The notes beneath the pieces were generated by a model. The model did no database searches and was not told the origin of the DNA. It saw nothing but the letters and a program-made list of their open reading frames with translations. The translations under genes and the position numbers were made by a program. DNA of 49,734 nt from an uncultured Alphaproteobacteria bacterium (lineage in GTDB: Bacteria; Pseudomonadota; Alphaproteobacteria; UBA7985): positions 1-49,734 of the forward strand of contig CAJQLX010000058.1 of the NCBI GenBank assembly GCA_905479265.1, in the 5' to 3' direction. Positions 1 through 7,800 of this stretch are shown here, piece by piece. Positions within the stretch are counted from its first letter, which is position 1, and each line of letters opens with the position of its first letter.

Positions 1-1
1 T

Positions 2-940
2 GACAGTCGTTTGGGAAAGATGCTGTTTATTGAGAAGCACAGACCGGACTTCATCAGGTTCATAGACACAGACACAATCTCTCTAAACGAAGCATACACA
101 GCAGTTAGAAGAACACGAGAAGACAAGATGCCATCCTTGGCAAAAGGCACTTGGAACAGTCTCAACGAGAACTCTGCTGACTTTGTTTTTCATCATAAGT
201 CATCAAAGAGAATGGATGAGGTTCAGGACGGTTCAGTCAATCTTGTTCTTACCTCCCCACCATACTGGAACAAGAGGATTTACACGTCTGAAGGTTTAGG
301 GAATGAAAAAGATCCTGATGAGTTTGTAGATAATCTCACAGAGCATATGCGGGACATATGGAGGGTGTTGGATGACAAAGGGTCATTCTTCCTCAATCTG
401 GGAGATACATTCTTTGAGAACAAGTTGCAGAACATACCGCATAGGGTGGCACTGGGTTTGGTCTCTCAAGGATGGACTCAGAGAAACACAATCATCTGGC
501 AAAAAACAAATCCAAAGCCCCAAAGTTCAAAGAACAGTCTCTCTCCAACTTACGAGTTCATCTTTCATTTGGTGAAGAATGCGGACTACCACTACCAACA
601 CACTTTGATGGAACAGAAGTCTCCATCTGTCGCCATAGCACCCAGACATAGGGCTACTGGAACTGATGATACTGAAAAAGTAGGTCATCCTTACATTCCA
701 AGAGATGGGAAAAATATGGGTGATTACTGGAGTGAAGATGTTGTCAAAAGTGCTGTGGGTCGTTCACTTGATACCCAGCATCCAGCCCCTTTTGCTGAAG
801 AGATATTGATACTGCCTATCCTTCAAACCACACAGGAAGGGGATACAGTTTTGGACCCGTTTATGGGTGCCGGGACAGTTGGTAGAATATCAAACGCATT
901 AGGCAGGAAGTTCATCGGGTATGATGTTGTGAGATATTGA
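2..940 (+). CDS. DNA methyltransferase (beta-type, probably N4-cytosine), 5'-truncated
   Basis: The frame is open to the left edge, so the true start may lie outside the window; internal candidates are TTG at 11 and ATG at 20. The motif order is that of a beta-class amino-methyltransferase: the catalytic TSPPYW motif lies in the first third and the SAM-binding DPFMGAGT motif near the C-terminus. SPPY catalytic motifs are typical of N4-cytosine enzymes. The first about 40 residues, with the segment SLNEAYTAVRR, resemble the end of a ParB/KorB-like nuclease domain, so the full protein may be a ParB-methylase fusion of the kind found in phages. No restriction endonuclease is visible beside it, so it is probably an orphan modification or anti-restriction enzyme. 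Base composition is AT-rich, unlike the chromosome after 3.2 kb. Family call is firm; specificity is inferred. Confidence 0.85.
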   Translation, partial: DSRLGKMLFIEKHRPDFIRFIDTDTISLNEAYTAVRRTREDKMPSLAKGTWNSLNENSADFVFHHKSSKRMDEVQDGSVNLVLTSPPYWNKRIYTSEGLGNEKDPDEFVDNLTEHMRDIWRVLDDKGSFFLNLGDTFFENKLQNIPHRVALGLVSQGWTQRNTIIWQKTNPKPQSSKNSLSPTYEFIFHLVKNADYHYQHTLMEQKSPSVAIAPRHRATGTDDTEKVGHPYIPRDGKNMGDYWSEDVVKSAVGRSLDTQHPAPFAEEILILPILQTTQEGDTVLDPFMGAGTVGRISNALGRKFIGYDVVRY

Positions 941-1276
941 GAGCTGGACGGTGAAATCTATGTCTTGGTCTGTCTATCGGTATAGAACCTAAGAGTAATA
1001 CCCAAAAAAAATAGTAAAAGTTGCGTGTGGGTATATGAAACAAACATTTACTATTTTTCATCTATGCGCATTAGGAATAAGTATTTTTCATTATTGTAAG
1101 CAATAAAGTGTCTTACAGACTTATAAATACTAATGAAGATACGACCAAAATGTATTCTCATTAGTTTAGTGTAGCACGCATTCTATTATCATACATTATA
1201 TCTTCATTTTTATTCGGTTTAGATTTTGAATAATCCAAACTGAAGTTTTTCTATGCAATAATACTGGATATAATAC
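941..1276. other. AT-rich intergenic region with inverted repeats and a T4-type late-promoter octamer
   Basis: No plausible gene is visible in these 336 bases. The stretch contains a hairpin TGTAAG/CTTACA (1095-1100 and 1112-1117), the octamer TATAAATA (1122-1129), a perfect 10-bp inverted repeat AATGAAGATA/TATCTTCATT (1132-1141 and 1199-1208), and a near-perfect hairpin GTTTAGATT/AATCCAAAC (1217-1225 and 1232-1240) just before the next gene. If that gene encodes a HUH replication protein, as suggested below, these hairpins are candidates for an origin or nick site. Confidence 0.5.
1122..1129 (+). promoter_or_regulatory. T4-like late promoter octamer TATAAATA
   Basis: An exact match to the TATAAATA consensus recognised by the T4 gp55 late sigma factor and its relatives in marine T4-like phages. 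It lies 147 bases upstream of the putative Rep gene in AT-rich DNA. The octamer can arise by chance in AT-rich sequence, so it supports a phage origin only weakly. Confidence 0.35.
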
Positions 1277-1984
1277 ATGAACCTTGATTTAGACATTAAC
1301 CTATCAAAATACCTAAACAACCCAGAGTCATCAAAAGCAGAATGGAATGTTTTGGTAAAAGAGGGATTAGAACGACAACTACATAAAGATATTTGTGAAT
1401 CTATTAATATTTATAAGGCAGAACCTATTTTCTATCATCTAACACTACGGATGAATGAAAAGTGGATGAGGCAGTTTTCAAGGAAGAGCAGCTATAGGAC
1501 TCAGGTAATCTGGGACATTACATCTATGCTTTTAGGCAAGATAAACCTGCGTCTGGTGAAGCACCCTACCCGCACCTGTAGTCAGCCATATAACCTGAGA
1601 TTTTGGACTGCGACTGAGAACAGAACCCAAGAAGGTTCCTACACAGATGACCATTCACACACACTACTGATGGTAAACCCAAAACATATTGAGAAATGGT
1701 CTAACCCCAATCAGTTAGGGTCCATAGTTCAGTCCATTCTTCATAAGAGCAGACCATTCACAGCAAGGGGCATAGAGACCCATCTTGCCCGAGACTGCCA
1801 CTCTGTAGATGTGAGACACATCACCTCCCCAGAGCAGTTCCACAAAACCACAGACTATGGACTGAAGACTGCCGCAGACAGGGACACAGATAATGCCTTT
1901 ACGATAACAAACCAAAATAGTTGGAGAACAATCTATGCCGAACAGAATGATGCAAGACAGAACCCTAACCTTCCGTCTGCCTGA
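1277..1984 (+). CDS. putative HUH-type replication initiator / endonuclease
   Basis: A 235-residue protein with no family I can name outright. Three short segments occur in the order expected of HUH replication initiators: a hydrophobic beta-strand FYHLTLRM (around residue 52) as motif I, HSHTLLMV (around residue 126) with two histidines spaced as in the metal-binding motif II, and DYGLKTA (around residue 193) with tyrosine and lysine spaced YxxK as in motif III. The preceding segment VDVRHI also fits the strand that usually precedes motif III. The gene is followed, with a 50-bp overlap, by a CopG-like repressor, and preceded by hairpins, both common around rolling-circle rep genes. No helicase domain is present. 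The function is inferred from motif spacing only; an unrelated phage protein is the alternative. Confidence 0.45.
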   Translation: MNLDLDINLSKYLNNPESSKAEWNVLVKEGLERQLHKDICESINIYKAEPIFYHLTLRMNEKWMRQFSRKSSYRTQVIWDITSMLLGKINLRLVKHPTRTCSQPYNLRFWTATENRTQEGSYTDDHSHTLLMVNPKHIEKWSNPNQLGSIVQSILHKSRPFTARGIETHLARDCHSVDVRHITSPEQFHKTTDYGLKTAADRDTDNAFTITNQNSWRTIYAEQNDARQNPNLPSA

Positions 1985-2141
1985 CGATATTTACCAAAAG
2001 ATTGATTACCTTGCCGAGCAAAACTGGTGTTCAGTTTCAGCAGTAGTGAGGAATGCCATTCGCAGAGAACTGAATGCGAATGAGGAACTCTTTGAAGAAG
2101 ACTACATCAAGTCCACCAAGCATCATTTGCGGGCATACTAA
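1935..2141 (+). CDS. CopG/Arc-like ribbon-helix-helix DNA-binding protein
   Basis: A 68-residue protein. After a short leader, RTLTFRLPDDIYQKID forms the beta-strand and first helix of a ribbon-helix-helix fold, followed by a turn and the helix VSAVVRNAIRREL; this is the CopG/MetJ/Arc pattern. A GGAG ribosome site (1923-1926) lies 8 bases before the ATG; a second in-frame ATG at 1947 is also possible. The gene overlaps the end of the putative rep gene by 50 bases in another frame, so the two are probably co-translated. Small RHH proteins beside rep genes often act as copy-number or autorepressors; that role is inference here. An antitoxin role is the alternative, but no toxin is adjacent. Confidence 0.75.
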   Translation: MPNRMMQDRTLTFRLPDDIYQKIDYLAEQNWCSVSAVVRNAIRRELNANEELFEEDYIKSTKHHLRAY

Positions 2142-2243
2142 GCACCCGTAAGACGATGTGAAATCCGTGAAAATAGGGGGTGTTTATCACTCTCTCTACA
2201 GAATGTTCCTAAACCAAAAACATACAAAATTGAGGAACAGAGA

Positions 2244-2456
2244 ATGCTTCAACATACGAACTTTGAAGAACTATTCAACGAACTCAAATCCATCCAGCAC
2301 CTCAATCAGCAGGGATACAACTACTCAATTGAAACCTTTGCTCTTCATAACGAAGGCACCCGAGATGACTGGGATGGTAATATAGATGGAGTAGCATCCA
2401 TCCTCAAAAACCACGCATCTTCCAACACGATGAAACTGATTGTGGTGCGAGGATGA
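2244..2456 (+). CDS. small hypothetical protein of the mobile segment
   Basis: A 70-residue protein that I do not recognise. It is acidic and soluble-looking, without signal peptide or membrane segment. A GAGGAA ribosome site lies about 8 bases before the ATG, and its stop overlaps the next start (ATGA, 2453-2456), which supports it over the alternative frame at 2158-2385. Such tight packing of very small genes is usual in phage genomes. Confidence 0.55.
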   Translation: MLQHTNFEELFNELKSIQHLNQQGYNYSIETFALHNEGTRDDWDGNIDGVASILKNHASSNTMKLIVVRG

Positions 2457-2665
2457 AGACCTTCATAGAACTCACAGACCACCTACAGACAGACCCTGTA
2501 TCTGCTGCTGATGATATTACCGAGAGCAAAGGGTTTCTTAGGAAGGGTGCTGCTGCTTTTACCCTGCAGAGTAGAAACCATTCTAAGTCTGCTCAATCCT
2601 CCTTCAAGCAGTCCCTAACAGCACTTACAGGTGCCAAGGGTAAAAATCTACCCCAGAAAAGTTAG
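2453..2665 (+). CDS. small hypothetical protein, N-terminal half of a frame-split gene
   Basis: A 70-residue reading frame starting MKTFIELTDHLQ, an opening style common in small proteins of T4-like marine phages. It starts within the ATGA overlap with the previous gene. The frame ends at TAG (2663-2665), but shortly before, after GGT AAA at a run of five A residues (2642-2646), the -1 frame continues with sensible coding sequence to 2835. Read through a -1 shift (or with a sixth A), it gives a protein of about 127 residues with helical, Leu/Lys-rich content and a basic RRRR tail. The split may be a sequencing or assembly error, a mutation or programmed frameshifting. Confidence 0.5.
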   Translation: MKTFIELTDHLQTDPVSAADDITESKGFLRKGAAAFTLQSRNHSKSAQSSFKQSLTALTGAKGKNLPQKS

Positions 2666-2835
2666 ATGCTCTCTGTGAGGCATTTGAGGGTCTTCTGGCA
2701 GGACTTGATGAGATGACTAAGCAACTAAACCAAACCACAGCAGTTTCAGCATCATCTGCCTTACTCAACGAACGAACAGACAAAGAGATTTTAAATCTTT
2801 TGAAACAGAGCAAGACCAGTAGGAGACGCAGGTAA
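2642..2835 (+). other. -1 frame continuation of the preceding gene
   Basis: In the -1 frame a stretch beginning KSTPEKLDALCEAFEGLL runs without a stop to TAA at 2833-2835, ending in SRRRR. It joins smoothly onto the upstream frame across the A-run at 2642-2646. It has no good start of its own with a ribosome site; the first ATG in this frame is deep within it. Its TAA overlaps the next ATG (TAATG), as expected if this is the true 3' end of the upstream gene. Confidence 0.5.
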
Positions 2836-3008
2836 TGCCTACCAAACAGATATCTAAACTGAACCTACAGAAAATGATTCAGGGTCGTTCATATGCTGAG
2901 AAGTTTGACCTGATAGAGGTAGAGAACGAACAGCAAATCAGGGGTGTATCCACGGCACTAAAGAAGAAACTGAAGGATAACCCAGAGGCACTTATAGTTG
3001 TTTTATGA
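2835..3008 (+). CDS. small hypothetical protein of the mobile segment
   Basis: A 57-residue frame that starts in a TAATG overlap with the preceding -1 frame and ends TGA at 3006-3008. The product begins MPTKQISKLNLQKMIQG and is lysine- and glutamate-rich with probable helices. I recognise no family. The overlap with the preceding stop and the even coding character support translation; size and setting are typical of phage accessory genes. It is the last gene before the composition break. Confidence 0.4.
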   Translation: MPTKQISKLNLQKMIQGRSYAEKFDLIEVENEQQIRGVSTALKKKLKDNPEALIVVL

Positions 3009-3217
3009 GGTTTGTTTCCCTTTACTCTGCGATTAACAAAGTTTGAAAAAACGGTCACAAAATCAGTAAGTTAGGTTTTCAAAACGGGACTTTATCAAGT
3101 CTGTTTTTACAAAGACCTTACAAAGTATATTCGTAGAATGTGCAACCTATTGATTTTTCTGCGTTATTTTATGCACAAATCAAGGTATATTACTGAGTGG
3201 GAATAGGTCCGGCGCGC
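3009..3217. other. AT-rich spacer and abrupt junction to GC-rich chromosome
   Basis: About 195 bases of AT-rich non-coding sequence end at roughly 3200-3210, where the sequence turns GC-rich (GGTCCGGCGCGCC) directly against the dnaB stop codon. No direct repeat, tRNA or integrase gene is visible on this side of the join. The palindrome GGCGCGCC sits at the junction and could be chance. Confidence 0.6.
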
Positions 3218-4756
3218 CTAGTAGCCGGGTGAACCAGCAAAGCGGTCTTCGTCGATGTAGTCGGAGAACCGCGTTGTCGAGCCGTCAAAGAACAGCTTTA
3301 CGTCGCCGGTCGGGCCGTGACGGTTTTTGGAGATGATCACCAGCGCCTGATTGTGAATGTTGGACATGTGATCCTGCCAATCCGACATCCGGGCTTGGAA
3401 TGAACCTTCGTCCTCGTCGCCCCGCTTGATCGGAATTTTGCTCTGCTCGTAATAGGCTTCGCGATAGATGAACATCACCACGTCCGCATCCTGCTCAATC
3501 GAACCGGATTCACGCAAGTCAGCGAGCTGCGGGCGCTTGTCTTCGCGGTTTTCCACCTGACGTGAAAGCTGCGAGAGCGCGATGACAGGCACGTCGAGTT
3601 CCTTGGCGATCCCCTTCAGACCTCGGGTAATCTCCGAGATTTCCTGCACCCGGTTCTCAGACCCGCCAATCTTACCCTGCATCAGCTGCAAGTAGTCCAC
3701 GACAATCAGATCAAGCCCCCCGTACTGCCGCTTCAAGCGACGCGCGCGGGTGCGCAGTGACGACACGGGCAAGGCCGGCGTATCGTCGATGAAGAAATCC
3801 AGCGTTTCCAAGTCACGGGAAATCGTGAAGATGGTGTTGAATTGGTCCGAGTTGATCTCACCCTTACGAATGTTCTCTGAGCTTACGCCCGACTGCTCCG
3901 ACAACATACGCGTGGCGAGCTGCTCGGACGCCATCTCCAGCGAGAAGAACGCGACTTTGCCGTTGGCTTTCTGCGCCGCGTTAAAGGCCATGTTGGTCAC
4001 CAGCGCTGTTTTGCCCATCGCCGGACGCGCCGCGAGGATGATCAGGTCAGAGCGGTTCAAGCCACCGAGTTTTTGATCCAAATCACGAAAACCCGATGGA
4101 ATCCCTGTGTAGTCACCATCGCGCTTGACCGCTGCGTTGATAATATCGAGCGTGGATTTCAGGATCTTATCGAACGAATTCGGACCGTTCTCGATCTCAC
4201 CGCTATCAGCCAAGGAATAGAGCTGCTCCTCGGCTTTTTCGATTTGCAGCATGGGCGGGTTTTCAAGGTTAATCTGGAAAGCATCGTTGACGACGATTTC
4301 ACCCAAATCAATCAGCTGACGGCGCAGATGCATGTCATAAATCGTGCGGGCGTAGTCATTGGCGTTGATGATCGAGACAACGGCAGACTGCAGCACGGCA
4401 AGATAATGACCGCCGCCGATTTCTTCGAGCGCGCCGTCCTGATCAAACATGGTTTTCAGGCGGGCGGCGTCTGCGATTTCACCGTTCTCGATGATCGTCT
4501 TGATCGCCCCATAAATCCGCCCGTGAACCGGCTCGGCAAAGTGCTCGGGCAGCAGGTAATCAGAGACACGCTCGAAAGCGAGGTTGTTGGTCAGCAGCGC
4601 ACCCAGCAACCCTTGCTCCACCTCGATATTCTTGGGCGGAACACGGACACCCAAGCCCGGCTCAACCTCCTCGGTTGCGCGTGGCGCGGGTCCGGCGGGT
4701 CCGTCTTCGGGGGGTGAAAACGGATCGATGGGCGGCATGTCGTCGAAATTATCCAT
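3218..4756 (-). CDS. dnaB: replicative DNA helicase DnaB
   Basis: A 512-residue hexameric replicative helicase that unwinds DNA 5' to 3' at the fork and recruits primase. After an acidic, proline-rich leader (residues 1-35), the DnaB N-terminal helical domain spans roughly residues 36-145, and the RecA-like ATPase domain follows. The Walker A segment ARPAMGKTAL lies near residue 243, Walker B is LDLIVVDYLQLM, and the DnaB motif ESGSIEQDADVVMF follows. The gene is complete, ending GSPGY, and its stop lies within about 15 bases of the composition break. Upstream (4778-4794) is a 17-base box also found before the VWA gene. In many relatives the next gene downstream is alr or radA; here it is foreign DNA. 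Confidence 0.97.
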   Translation of the reverse strand: MDNFDDMPPIDPFSPPEDGPAGPAPRATEEVEPGLGVRVPPKNIEVEQGLLGALLTNNLAFERVSDYLLPEHFAEPVHGRIYGAIKTIIENGEIADAARLKTMFDQDGALEEIGGGHYLAVLQSAVVSIINANDYARTIYDMHLRRQLIDLGEIVVNDAFQINLENPPMLQIEKAEEQLYSLADSGEIENGPNSFDKILKSTLDIINAAVKRDGDYTGIPSGFRDLDQKLGGLNRSDLIILAARPAMGKTALVTNMAFNAAQKANGKVAFFSLEMASEQLATRMLSEQSGVSSENIRKGEINSDQFNTIFTISRDLETLDFFIDDTPALPVSSLRTRARRLKRQYGGLDLIVVDYLQLMQGKIGGSENRVQEISEITRGLKGIAKELDVPVIALSQLSRQVENREDKRPQLADLRESGSIEQDADVVMFIYREAYYEQSKIPIKRGDEDEGSFQARMSDWQDHMSNIHNQALVIISKNRHGPTGDVKLFFDGSTTRFSDYIDEDRFAGSPGY

Positions 4757-4777
4757 GCACTTTGTATAGCAGATAAC

Positions 4778-4794
4778 TACGCATAATCTCTTAC
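4778..4794 (-). promoter_or_regulatory. shared 17-bp promoter box, dnaB copy
   Basis: On the plus strand this reads CTACGCATAATCTCTTA and matches 8121-8137 at 16 of 17 positions. It lies 21 bases before the dnaB start, so it falls in the promoter or leader. It may be a common operator or a shared promoter element; I recognise no known regulator site in it. Confidence 0.45.
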
Positions 4795-4881
4795 GCTATT
4801 TAGGTGAAGATTCTGTTTTTCAGCCCTGCAGCAGGCGCCCGGCCCTTGTGAATAATCGGGATAAGGGGGATGGATCCACCC

Positions 4882-7800
4882 TTAGGGCTTCGTCACCAGC
4901 TGCGCCAAGCTATCGGCTTGCACGACCGCCTTCAGCATCAGCCCAAAGGATGACTTATCGCCGGATTTGACCGAAATCAGCCGGTTTACCACCTGCGATC
5001 CGGCTTGGGCTGTCACGCGATAGCGACCTTCTGGCAGCAACAACGTCTGGACGGCAGCCCCTGTTTTAACGGCACCGCCAAACCCGTTCGCATCGGTCGA
5101 GACCTGTTGGGGTACGATTGACCACTCGATGCTGTCATTGTCCAACGACCGCCCCGAGTCATCCAACAAGCTCAGCGTCACTTGGCCCAGGGAAAAATCA
5201 GGTTCCAGCGCTGTGACCTGCCCCGCCAAAACATAGAATTCCTGCTCCAGCTCAACGTCATTCACCCGCGACCGGAGCTGGTAGCCCCCGGCGGGTAACT
5301 GCACCATGTCGCCGTCCAAAGTCTGCGAGGTCACAATCGCGGCGCCTTGCATCTCAATGCGCCATTGCACGTCTATGCCCGCCGGGACCGCTTCGCCATT
5401 GTTGGCGAAACTCAAGCGAACCGCACCGTCGTTGAAGCGAACGCGCTCAAAAATGGGTTCACTCACCGGCTCTGAGGCATCGACAAAAACGGTCTGTGAA
5501 GCAACGAAGCCTTCAAATGCGACTTCGACATCATAAATGCCGGGTTTGAGGTCGATGGTGGCTTGCGGACCTTGGAAAGCGACCTGCTTTGCCGGATTGC
5601 GCGCATCGCGAAGCACCCACTGCAGATCTTCATCAATCGGCGCGCCGCTTTCCCCCGCAATCAGATCAAGGGAAACAGGCAGCGTTTCAACGGTAATGGC
5701 GTGAGCCGTCGTTTCACCCGCTGTCACGGTCAACGGATGACTCCAACGGTCCAGACCGATTTCAGCTTCCAGCGTATAAGCCGCTTCGGGCACATACAAG
5801 CGTCGCACTTCACCCGCCGCGACCGGTGTCTCTAGCGCGTAAAACGGGCTCGACACGCGCACCATCAGCGGCTGTATGGCGGCATCTGTCGCTTTGGTCG
5901 GATCAAGGCGCAACTCCAGCCGCGCCAAATCGAGCGAAAATTCGTGATCCGTGCGCTCAAAGGCCTCAACCGAAAACGCCTGCTCGACCAACTGACCATC
6001 CAATTCCGCGATAACCCGGTATTCGCCCGCCGTCTTTGGCAGCGACAAGGAGGCTCCCTGACCAGCATCCAGCGATGCGTTCGTGACGGCATCCTCAACG
6101 GTCCAGCTCAGCGCCACGTCTGCATCAAGCGGTACGTCCGGTGACAGCATGAAGCGAACGGTGTCTGGCTTTCGTGCAGCGACGATGGTCTGCGCCTCTT
6201 CCATCGCTGCTTCCAACATTGCGATGCGTTGGCTCAGATCCTCTTGCCCCAAGCGACACTGCGCGAGGCCATCGGTCAGGGTCTGATTCTGTGTTTCCAA
6301 CCGGGTGGCTGTGAGTTTGCTCTCCGCGGCCTGTGTCAGCGCATCATTGCGCGCGGTCACCAAACGCAGGTTTTCCGCTTTGGTCGCTTCGAGCGCTTCC
6401 AAGGCCGCGTTCAGGTCCGTGCGCATGGTCTCGCTGGCGGCCAAAACACCTGCCATTTCCAACTCAAGCGCTTGCCGCGCCTTCATATGGTCAAAGGCAG
6501 CCTCATTCACTTCCGCTTCCCAATTGGCTTTCATCGCCAATTGATTGGCTTGCAAGCCAGCGAGCAGATCGCGCGCGTCATTGACCCGCCGTTCCGCATC
6601 GGCCCGCTGTCGCTGCACCACCAAAACGTCCTGTTGCGCGTCCATCAATTCGGCTCGCACGGATTTGAGTTGCTCCAACAGCGCCGAACGCTCGCTTTCC
6701 AGTTCAGAAATCTGTACGTCCCGCCGGGCAATCACCTCCAACACTGGCAAATCATTGCCCTCAAGGGTTGGCTGTTCCTGATCCGCAAGGGGGCGCCCGG
6801 ATTCGAGGCTTTGGGCCAATTGCTGCGCCGACGAAGCCCGCAGAACGTTCTGGTCCAGCGCTTCTTCGATGTCATTGATCCGGCCATGCAGCTCCGCCGA
6901 TTGCGCGGCTGTTGCGGCCATCTCCGTTTCCAGCTTAGCCCGCCGCTGGACGAGTCGCTCGTACCCTTGGCGCAGCTTGTCCGCCGGTTCCGTCACCACC
7001 GCCGACACCTTGGCCATATCAGCCGCCAGATCCGCCCGACGGCTGAGACCCAACGTTCCAGAATTCCAAGCGTCCGTTTGATCCTGCATGCGGATCAGCA
7101 TGAGGTCGCGAGAGCCGAGTTGGTCGCGCAAGCGCTCTGCCGCCCCTCGGATCATCGCGATCTCGTCCTCCGCGCTCAATCCATCGGCAATCTGGAGTTC
7201 TTCGGTCAATAAATCACGCTCGGAAAAGGCATTCACACGGCCCGCGAGCGCGGAAACAGCATCGTCCAGCCGGGTCAGGTCACCCCGAATCCGGGTCAGG
7301 TCGCGCACCGACATATCCTGTTCCTGCAACAGCAGCCGCGCGATGCTGGCGGCTGAACGCTGTGCGTTGGATGTATGGGACAGCGACAGCGCCTTCGCAA
7401 TCAGCGGCGTCAAATCTTCGCCCGGTTCAGCAACAACAAAGGAGCCCCCGGCGCTGGACGGCAAGCACCGCAGCAAAGCCGCATCCGAGGCATCCATGCC
7501 CATTCCAATCAGATGAACGGGGATTTGCATCTGGGCCAAGGGCGCCGAAAGCGCGCAAGCGTTGCCGCCGCACTCTTCCGCCCCATCGGTCAGCACAACA
7601 ATCGCGCCCGGTCCGGCTTGCTGTGACAGGCGCGCAGCGGCGGTTTCGATCGCATCGGCCAAGGGTCGCATCCCGCGCTCTTGGGGGGCTTCCGCGCGCA
7701 GCGCTCGCGCCAACGCGGCGGGGGTGGCTGTGGGATTGGTCAAAACTTCAATGTCTGAGCAGTCAAAGTTTCGACGATGGCCAAAGGTAATCGCCCCAGA

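Noticed and set aside
2158-2385. A 75-residue frame with GTG start overlapping the 2244 gene.
   Set aside because: No ribosome site; the overlapping 2244-2456 frame has a good ribosome site and an ATGA link to the next gene.
3209-3216. GGCGCGCC at the composition break as a cloning linker.
   Set aside because: An 8-bp GC palindrome is not rare in GC-rich chromosome, and no vector or adapter sequence flanks it; kept only as a note on the junction.
6229-7212. A 327-residue plus-strand open frame opposite the VWA gene.
   Set aside because: Its composition is that of antisense GC-rich coding DNA, with no recognisable domain; the opposite strand encodes a clear protein.
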